Below, one piece after another: positions 58,586-64,000 of a stretch of 64,000 bases of DNA. The translations under genes were made by a program, and so were the position numbers. Source of the stretch: Burkholderia paludis. Lineage in GTDB: Bacteria > Pseudomonadota > Gammaproteobacteria > Burkholderiales > Burkholderiaceae. The notes under the pieces are model-generated. The model was not told where the DNA came from. It saw only the letters and a list, made by a program, of their open reading frames with translations, and ran no database searches. The stretch covers positions 83,167 through 147,166 of the forward strand of contig NZ_JPGL01000016.1 in the NCBI RefSeq assembly GCF_000732615.1, in the 5' to 3' direction. The first letter of the stretch is position 1, and the number at the start of each line of letters is the position of its first letter.

Positions 58586-60120
58586 TCGGCGCCTCCCTTG
58601 CCGTGCGTCGCCCGCGCCGCCAGCGCGAGGCGCGCGTGATCCTGATCGGAGAACGTCCGTTTCTTGCCCATGATTTCCTGCGTGGCCTCGTGGCCCTTGC
58701 CGGCCAGCACGACGACATCCTCGCGCGCCGCGCTGCGCACGGCCTGCAGGATCGCGCTCGCGCGATCCTCGATGCGGCGCGCGTGTTCGGGCGCGGTCAT
58801 GCCGGCGACGATCTGGTCGATGATGCGCTGCGGATCCTCGCTGCGCGGGTTGTCGCTCGTGACGACGGTTTCGTCGGCGAGCCGCTCCGCGATCGCGCCC
58901 ATCAGCGGACGCTTCGTCGCGTCGCGATCGCCGCCGCAGCCGAACATGCAGACGAGCCGGCCGCCGCGCGCCGCCGCGATCGGGCGCAGCGCGTCGAGCG
59001 TCTTCTCGAGGGCGTCGGGCGTGTGCGCGTAATCGATCACGACGAGCGGTTCATCGTTCTGCAGCCGGCCGCCGAGCCGCTGCATCCGGCCGTTGACCGA
59101 CTCGAGCCGCGCGATCTCGGCAAGCGCCGCGTCGAACGGCACGTCGGCCGCGAGCAGCGAGCCGAGCACGGCGAGCAGGTTGCTGACGTTGAACATGCCG
59201 AGCGTGCCGACTTCGACGTCCGCGTCGCCCCATGACGAACGCAGCCGGAATGCGGTGCCCGTCGCGGTGGCGCGCACGTCGAGCGCGACCAGTTCGCGAT
59301 CGGCATCGGGTGCCGGCGCGTCGCCGATCCCGTATGCGATCGTACGCACGCGGCCGGCCAGCTTCTCGAGCAGGCGGCGGCCGGCGTCGTCGTCGCGATT
59401 GATGACGGCCGCACGCAGGCCGCGCCACGCGAACAGCTTCGCCTTGGCGGCTTCGTACGCATCGAACGTGCCGTGATAGTCGAGGTGATCCTGCGTGAGG
59501 TTCGTAAACACCGCGATGTCGAATGCCGTCCCGTTCACGCGCCCCTGATGCAGCGCATGCGACGAGACTTCCATTGCCACGGCCTTCGCACCGGCGTCGC
59601 GCAATTGCGCGAGGCTGCGCTGCAGCTGCGGCGCGTCGGGCGTCGTGAAACCGGTCGGCACGAGCTGGCCGGGCATCCCGGTGCCGAGCGTGCCGATCAG
59701 CGCGCACGGCTGGTGCAGCGCCGTCAGCGCGGTGGCGATCCAATGCGTGCACGACGTCTTGCCGTTCGTGCCGGTCACGCCAACCGTAAGCAGGCTGTCG
59801 CTCGGGTCGCCGTACCAGCCGCTCGCGATCTCGCCGGCGAGCTGGTCGAGCGCCGGCACCGCCAGCGCGACGGGCACGGCCGGCGCCGCGGCCAGCCCTT
59901 CCGGCTGGTACAGCACGGCAGCCGCGCCGCGCGCGACGGCGTCGATCGCGAACGCACGATTGTCGGCCCCGTCGACCGCATAGGCGAGAAACACGTCGCC
60001 AGCCTTGAGGCTGCGCGTGTCGGCATGCAGTTGCGCTGCGGGGGCCACATGCTGACGCAGCCACGCAAGCGCGGCTGCGATCTGCTGATGCGCCGGATGA
60101 GAACTGCGGGCGGCGCTCAT
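58582..60120 (-). CDS. murE: UDP-MurNAc-L-Ala-D-Glu--meso-diaminopimelate ligase
   Basis: Adds the third residue of the stem peptide. The 512-residue protein has the ATP loop GTNGKTSCTHW (about 115-125) and the DNPR motif (TSDNPRSEDP), which selects meso-diaminopimelate rather than lysine, so the peptidoglycan is DAP-type. The start overlaps the ftsI stop by four bases. The same tripeptide is salvaged by AmpD and Mpl, both encoded in this window. Confidence 0.97.
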   Translation of the reverse strand: MSAARSSHPAHQQIAAALAWLRQHVAPAAQLHADTRSLKAGDVFLAYAVDGADNRAFAIDAVARGAAAVLYQPEGLAAAPAVPVALAVPALDQLAGEIASGWYGDPSDSLLTVGVTGTNGKTSCTHWIATALTALHQPCALIGTLGTGMPGQLVPTGFTTPDAPQLQRSLAQLRDAGAKAVAMEVSSHALHQGRVNGTAFDIAVFTNLTQDHLDYHGTFDAYEAAKAKLFAWRGLRAAVINRDDDAGRRLLEKLAGRVRTIAYGIGDAPAPDADRELVALDVRATATGTAFRLRSSWGDADVEVGTLGMFNVSNLLAVLGSLLAADVPFDAALAEIARLESVNGRMQRLGGRLQNDEPLVVIDYAHTPDALEKTLDALRPIAAARGGRLVCMFGCGGDRDATKRPLMGAIAERLADETVVTSDNPRSEDPQRIIDQIVAGMTAPEHARRIEDRASAILQAVRSAAREDVVVLAGKGHEATQEIMGKKRTFSDQDHARLALAARATHGKGGAE

Positions 60121-61964
60121 CGAACCACTCCTGGTGAATTACGTGTCGTGCTGGATACGATCATATGCTTCGCACCGCTCCCCGCGGCCAGCTTTTGCGG
60201 GCCCGCTGCGGAAGGCGCCGCAGGCGAATCGTCGGACACGACGAGCTGCTTGATCGGCATGTTCGGCGGCACGTTCAGCGCCCGCATCGTGTCGCCGGCA
60301 ATCGCCGAGAATACGGGGCCGGACACCTGGCCGCCGAAGTGGCTGCCGGCGGTCGGCTCGTCGACCGACACCGCGATCACGACGCGCGGATTCGGCATCG
60401 GCGCCATCCCGACGAACGACGCGCGGTACTTGCGTGTGTAGCCGTGACCTTCGTGCTTGTACGCGGTACCGCTCTTGCCGCCGACGCGGTAGCCGGGCAC
60501 GGCTGCGTCAGGCGACGTACCGCCCGGCGCGACCACCGTCTCGAGCATCGCACGCACTTCGCGCGCGGTGGTCGGCGTAAACACCTGCGTCCCCGTGATC
60601 GGCTGATTGGGGTCGGTCTTGAAAATGGTCACGGGCATCAGCTCGCCGTCGTGCGCGATCGCCGTGTAGGCACGCGCGAGCTGGAACAGCGACACCGACA
60701 GGCCGTAACCGTACGACATCGTCGCCTGCTCGATGCGCCGCCAGCTCTTCCACGGCCGCAGACGGCCGGCCACCGCGCCCGGAAACCCGACCTTCGGCGC
60801 CTGGCCGAGGCCGATGCTCGTATACATGTCCCACATTTCCTCGGGCCGCATCGTCATCGCGATCTTCGTCGCGCCGATGTTGCTCGATTTCTGGATCACG
60901 CCGCCGACCGTCAGCGTGCCGAAGCCCGCGTCGTCGGTGATCGGCGCGCCGTCGAGCACGAAATGCCCGTTACCCGTTTCGACGAGCGTGTTCGGCGTCA
61001 CGCGATGCAGGTCGAGCGCGAGCGACACCGTAAACGGCTTCATGATCGAGCCCGGCTCGAACACGTCGGTCATGATCCGGTTGCGCAGCTGCTCGCCCGT
61101 CATGCGCGAGCGGTCGTTCGGGTTGTACGTCGGGTAGTTGACGAGCGCGAGCACCTCGCCGGTGCGCACGTCGACCACCATCGCCGCGCCCGCCTTCGCC
61201 TTGAACTTGTCGACGGCGGCCTTCAGGTTCGCGTATGCGATGTACTGGATCTTGCTGTCGATCGACAGGTCGACGTCGGTGCCGTTGTGCGGCGGGATCT
61301 GTTCGGCGACGTCCTCGACGATGTGCCCCATCCGGTCCTTGATCACGCGACGCACGCCCGACGTGCCGGACAGCAGCTTCTGGTCGCCGAGCTCGACGCC
61401 CTCCTGCCCTTCGTCCTCGACGTTTGTGAAACCGATCAGGTGGGCGGTGATCTCGCCTTCCGGATAGAAGCGCTTGTATTCGTTGCGCTGATAGATACCG
61501 GGAATGTCGAGCGCGGCGACCTTGTCCGCGACGTCGATCGGCACCTGGCGCTTCACGTAGACGAAACCCTTGTCTTCCGACAGTTTTACGCGCAGTTCCT
61601 TCGGCGTCATGCCGAGGAGCTGGCCGAGCTGGTTGACCTTGTCGGCGTCGAGATCGTCCGGCACCGCGTCGGGAATCGCCCAGATCGCGCGCACGGGCAG
61701 GCTCGTCGCGAGCACGAGCCCGTTACGGTCGAGGATCTTGCCGCGCGTCGCGGGCAGCTCGATCGTGCGCTGATAGCGGCTTTCACCCTGCTTCTGATAG
61801 AACGCGTTGCCGGGGCCCTGAATCCAGAATGCCCGCGCGGCCAGCGCGACGAACGCCATGAACAGCAGGAACACGACGAGCTTCGAGCGCCACATCGGCA
61901 GATGCACGCCCAGCACGGGGCTCGACGAGAACTTCACGTTCTGGCGTTTCGGCGACGGTTTCAT
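60117..61964 (-). CDS. ftsI: Septal peptidoglycan transpeptidase FtsI (PBP3)
   Basis: Bitopic class B penicillin-binding protein that cross-links septal peptidoglycan; a main target of many beta-lactams. The 615-residue protein has one membrane helix (about 28-48), a pedestal domain and a transpeptidase domain with SIMK (306-309; Ser306 nucleophile), SSN (360-362) and KSGT (497-500). I chose the ATG at 61964 because it overlaps the ftsL stop and matches the usual length; the open frame runs on upstream without similarity. Confidence 0.98.
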   Translation of the reverse strand: MKPSPKRQNVKFSSSPVLGVHLPMWRSKLVVFLLFMAFVALAARAFWIQGPGNAFYQKQGESRYQRTIELPATRGKILDRNGLVLATSLPVRAIWAIPDAVPDDLDADKVNQLGQLLGMTPKELRVKLSEDKGFVYVKRQVPIDVADKVAALDIPGIYQRNEYKRFYPEGEITAHLIGFTNVEDEGQEGVELGDQKLLSGTSGVRRVIKDRMGHIVEDVAEQIPPHNGTDVDLSIDSKIQYIAYANLKAAVDKFKAKAGAAMVVDVRTGEVLALVNYPTYNPNDRSRMTGEQLRNRIMTDVFEPGSIMKPFTVSLALDLHRVTPNTLVETGNGHFVLDGAPITDDAGFGTLTVGGVIQKSSNIGATKIAMTMRPEEMWDMYTSIGLGQAPKVGFPGAVAGRLRPWKSWRRIEQATMSYGYGLSVSLFQLARAYTAIAHDGELMPVTIFKTDPNQPITGTQVFTPTTAREVRAMLETVVAPGGTSPDAAVPGYRVGGKSGTAYKHEGHGYTRKYRASFVGMAPMPNPRVVIAVSVDEPTAGSHFGGQVSGPVFSAIAGDTMRALNVPPNMPIKQLVVSDDSPAAPSAAGPQKLAAGSGAKHMIVSSTTRNSPGVVR

Positions 61965-62302
61965 CGCGCGCCCCCCTTGCCCTTGCCGGCCGCGTCGGCC
62001 GACGCCGGAATCGGCGCATCGGTCGCCTTCGCGGCGCCCGGCGACAGCGTCAGGTATTGCGTGCGGCCGGTCGAGATCGGCTGCATCTTCAGCGAATCGT
62101 TCGCGAGCTGCTCGATGCGCGACGTCTTCGACAACGCGCTCTGCTGATACTGGAGCTGCGCGTAGTCCTGCTGGAGCTGACGCTCCTGCGACTGCGCGCG
62201 CTGCAGCTGGATGAAGATCTGGCGCTGCTGGTTCGTCGAGTTGACGACCGACAGCGCGCAACCCATCACGATGATCAGCAGGAAGATGTTGAAGCGGCTC
62301 AT
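61961..62302 (-). CDS. ftsL: Cell division protein FtsL
   Basis: Small bitopic divisome protein that forms a complex with FtsQ and FtsB. The 113-residue protein has an N-terminal membrane helix ([19 protein letters not shown]) and a leucine-zipper-like periplasmic coiled coil (about 25-80). A Pro/Ala/Lys-rich tail of about 25 residues follows. It is coupled to both neighbours by four-base overlaps, as expected of FtsL. Confidence 0.95.
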   Translation of the reverse strand: MSRFNIFLLIIVMGCALSVVNSTNQQRQIFIQLQRAQSQERQLQQDYAQLQYQQSALSKTSRIEQLANDSLKMQPISTGRTQYLTLSPGAAKATDAPIPASADAAGKGKGGAR

Positions 62303-63240
62303 GGCGTGACGCGCTCCGCAATGCGCATCACGGCCGAGCGGGCACGCGGATTCGCCGCCACTTCCGCTTCGCTCGGGAAATGACGGCCGATGATCTTGAG
62401 CGGCGGGCTCGGGAGGTCGACGGCACGGATCGGCAGGCGACGATCGACCGCGGGCGCACTCGCGTGCGCCTGCATGAATCGCTTGACGATCCGGTCCTCG
62501 AGTGAATGAAAGCTGATGACCACCAGCCGCCCCCCTTGCTCCAGCAACGACAGTGCCGCGTCTAGTACGACTTGCAGGTCCGCAAGCTCTTGATTGACGT
62601 GAATCCGTATAGCCTGAAAGGTGCGGGTTGCCGGATCCTTGCCCTTCTCACGGGTTTTGACGACGTGACCCACGATTTGGGCAAGCTCGCCCGTGGTGTC
62701 GAGAGGCCCAAGACGGTCGGACTCTGCCCGGCGAGCAACAAGCGCCTTTGCAATCTGAAAAGCAAACCGTTCTTCCCCATAATCCCGTATCACCTCCGTC
62801 AATTCCTGCACCGAAGCCCGCGCGAGCCATTCCGCGGCCGACTCGCCGCGCGTCGGATCCATCCGCATGTCCAGCGGACCATCGGCGCGGAAGCTGAAGC
62901 CGCGCGCCGGATCGTCCACCTGCGGCGAGGACACGCCCAGATCGAGCAACACACCCGACACCTTCTCGACGCCGCGCGCCGCAAGCGCATCGCGCATCGA
63001 TGCAAAGCTGTCATGCACGATCGAGAAGCGGGCATCCGCGATGCCCTCCGCCGTCTCGATCGCCCTCGGATCCTTGTCGAACGCGATCAGCCGCCCGGCC
63101 GGCGCCAGCCGCGCGAGCACCGCGCGACTATGACCGCCGCGCCCAAAGGTGCCGTCGACATACACGCCGTCCGGTCGCATCACGAGCGACTCGACCGCTT
63201 CGTCCAACAGCACCGTCCGATGCTGCAATTCGTTTCCCAT
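62299..63240 (-). CDS. rsmH: 16S rRNA (cytosine-1402 N4)-methyltransferase RsmH (MraW)
   Basis: SAM-dependent methyltransferase acting on C1402 of 16S rRNA in the P-site. The 313-residue protein has [19 protein letters not shown] at its start, the SAM loop GTFGRGGHS, and the C-terminal motif [14 protein letters not shown]. The central third (about residues 140-245; 62500-62820) has clearly lower GC and uses codons such as ATA, CTT, CTA, GGG, GTT and TTT, rare in neighbouring genes, although the protein remains intact and well conserved. The start is ATG at 63240, 23 bp after mraZ. Confidence 0.97.
   Translation of the reverse strand: MGNELQHRTVLLDEAVESLVMRPDGVYVDGTFGRGGHSRAVLARLAPAGRLIAFDKDPRAIETAEGIADARFSIVHDSFASMRDALAARGVEKVSGVLLDLGVSSPQVDDPARGFSFRADGPLDMRMDPTRGESAAEWLARASVQELTEVIRDYGEERFAFQIAKALVARRAESDRLGPLDTTGELAQIVGHVVKTREKGKDPATRTFQAIRIHVNQELADLQVVLDAALSLLEQGGRLVVISFHSLEDRIVKRFMQAHASAPAVDRRLPIRAVDLPSPPLKIIGRHFPSEAEVAANPRARSAVMRIAERVTP
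62540..62820 (-). other. Compositionally anomalous block inside rsmH
   Basis: Counting the plus strand, 62581-62820 is about 57 percent GC, while 62401-62460 and 62821-62880 are above 72 percent. The minus-strand codons here include two ATA, several CTT, CTA, GTT and GGG, which are rare in adjacent dcw genes. This is consistent with a short homologous recombination tract from a lower-GC relative. Selection on mRNA structure is an alternative. Confidence 0.6.
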
Positions 63241-63263
63241 CGCGGGCGTCTCCGTCACCGCAA

Positions 63264-63692
63264 TCAGAACGTGAAATTCTTCAGCGCGTCGGGCATGCCC
63301 TGCGCCATCGCCGCCTGCTCCTTCGCGATGTAGGTCTGCGAATCCCACAGCTCGAAGTGACTACCCATTCCCAACAACATGACTTCCTTTTCCAGTCCGG
63401 CTGCCATGCGCAGCTCGGGCGATACAAGAATCCGGCCCGCGCTGTCGAGATCGACGTCCATCGCATTGCCGAGAAAAATTCGTCGCCACCAATGCGCGTC
63501 CATCGGCAGCGCGGCGATCTTGGCGCGGAATACCTCCCATTCGGGGCGCGGAAACAGCAACAGGCAGCCGTCCGGGTGCTTGGTCACAGTCACCCGTCCT
63601 TCTGCCTGTCCTTGCAGCGCTTCGCGATAGCGAGCCGGCACCGACATCCGCCCTTTCGCATCGAGCGTCAGCGCCGACGCCCCTTGGAACAC
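63264..63692 (-). CDS. mraZ: Transcriptional regulator MraZ
   Basis: DNA-binding repressor of the dcw cluster; it also has a conserved AbrB-like fold. The 142-residue protein has two copies of the MraZ D-x-x-x-R motif: [15 protein letters not shown] and [14 protein letters not shown]. It is the first gene of the cluster. Four phased operator-like repeats and a good promoter lie about 75-135 bp upstream, indicating autoregulation. Confidence 0.97.
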   Translation of the reverse strand: MFQGASALTLDAKGRMSVPARYREALQGQAEGRVTVTKHPDGCLLLFPRPEWEVFRAKIAALPMDAHWWRRIFLGNAMDVDLDSAGRILVSPELRMAAGLEKEVMLLGMGSHFELWDSQTYIAKEQAAMAQGMPDALKNFTF

Positions 63693-63765
63693 TTTCCGCT
63701 CTCCCGTTCAGGGCACCGAAGCACCCGCTCCATGCTGAGAATTTAGCCGGAACAGCCCGCTAAAT

Positions 63766-63800
63766 CACACAAAAATACACTTTCTCACACTGTCTCCCAC
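63766..63800 (-). promoter_or_regulatory. MraZ operator, four repeats in exact 10-bp phase
   Basis: On the minus strand GTGGG, GTGTG, GTGTA and GTGTG occur at 63796-63800, 63786-63790, 63776-63780 and 63766-63770, each exactly 10 bp from the next, so all on one face of the helix. This matches known MraZ boxes (AAAGTG[G/T]-type repeats). The first unit overlaps the predicted -10, so binding should repress the dcw cluster. Confidence 0.85.
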
Positions 63801-63827
63801 TTTAGAGGAAGGGTGTGGCACGGTCAA
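63799..63827 (-). promoter_or_regulatory. mraZ (dcw cluster) promoter
   Basis: Minus-strand -35 TTGACC (63822-63827) and -10 TAAAGT (63799-63804) are separated by 17 bp. The -10 overlaps the first MraZ repeat. The predicted leader to the mraZ start is about 100 nt. Confidence 0.75.
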
Positions 63828-63955
63828 GGGAGCGGCCCGCTTTTTTGACGAATTTTGTTAGTTAGAACAAGGACTTACGCGCACATGCTCATGCGGCCCC
63901 TCATTCTAAAAACCGTTATAAATGAATGAACTAGTGCAACTTGTGAAGGTGATAC

Positions 63956-64000
63956 GTGAGAAAGACGAGCCAGACGGGTGTGCGGGCGGGGCTTTCGGGG
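63956..64000 (+). CDS. Possible start of a divergent gene, truncated by window edge
   Basis: A GTG at 63956 preceded by AAGGTG opens a frame of 15 codons that continues beyond the right edge. Direction and position fit a gene divergent from mraZ, but there is too little sequence to identify it. Confidence 0.35.
   Translation, partial: MRKTSQTGVRAGLSG

Larger units (their letters stand above)
63693..64000. other. Control region upstream of mraZ
   Basis: 308 bp with no complete gene. It contains the mraZ promoter, the MraZ repeats and an AT-rich stretch (about 63840-63960) that may hold a divergent plus-strand promoter. A plus-strand GTG reading frame begins at 63956 near the right edge. Confidence 0.6.

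Overview
The window is a gene-dense stretch of about 67 percent GC bacterial core chromosome. Gene content and order (the dcw cell-division cluster, a pilB-pilC-pilD-coaE-zapD-yacG cluster, nrdA/nrdB with an alanine/lysine-rich histone-like gene, rplU-rpmA-obgE-proB) point to Burkholderia, most likely chromosome 1 of a Burkholderia cepacia complex strain. That assignment rests on gene order and protein character, not on a database search. I see no prophage, insertion sequence, CRISPR array or genomic island.

Layout. 1-3.7 kb (minus): mpl, a YqiA-type esterase and the 5' part of an RNB exoribonuclease, closely packed. 4-12.4 kb (plus): an unrecognised small protein, a TlpA-like thioredoxin, aroQ, accB-accC-prmA, a zinc-ribbon membrane protein with a 9-bp minisatellite, tpx, a PfkB-type nucleoside kinase and a glycine-zipper lipoprotein. 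12.6-20.6 kb (minus): a histone H1-like protein, class Ia ribonucleotide reductase (nrdA, nrdB) behind a promoter with two NrdR boxes, ampD, a PP0621-type protein and a CcsA-like membrane protein. 20.7-26.7 kb: ffh and a phosphoribosyltransferase (plus), proS-marC (minus), rppH and a CNP1-like lipoprotein (plus). 26.7-29.8 kb (minus): rplU-rpmA, then obgE-proB. 30-38 kb (plus): ispB, tRNA-Pro(CGG), a CorC-type membrane protein, type IV pilus genes pilB-pilC-pilD, coaE, zapD and yacG. 38-43.5 kb (minus): secA, argJ, a DUF815 ATPase and a MutT-type Nudix hydrolase. 43.8-44.3 kb (plus): a DUF721/DciA-like gene. 44.3-63.7 kb (minus): the dcw cluster, transcribed from mraZ through rsmH, ftsL, ftsI, murE, murF, mraY, murD, ftsW, murG, murC, ddl, ftsQ, ftsA and ftsZ, followed by a peroxiredoxin gene and lpxC.

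How the genes work together. The main theme is envelope growth and division. The dcw cluster makes lipid II and the septal machinery, mpl and ampD recycle peptidoglycan, zapD stabilises FtsZ, lpxC commits to lipid A synthesis, accB/accC feed fatty acid synthesis, ispB makes the quinone side chain, and ffh/secA handle protein export. Other genes supply deoxynucleotides (nrdAB), ribosome parts and assembly (rplU, rpmA, obgE, prmA, rsmH) and redox defence (tpx, peroxiredoxin).

I did not find a clear new multi-gene system. The points most worth a second look are: a 19-unit 9-bp coding minisatellite; an anomalous low-GC, rare-codon block inside rsmH; a four-unit, 10-bp-phased MraZ operator over the mraZ promoter; the long leader of nrdA behind its NrdR-controlled promoter; an intrinsic terminator directly in front of the CNP1-like gene; an orphan terminator in the histone-like/nrdB gap; and several long inverted repeats that lack the U-tract of a terminator.
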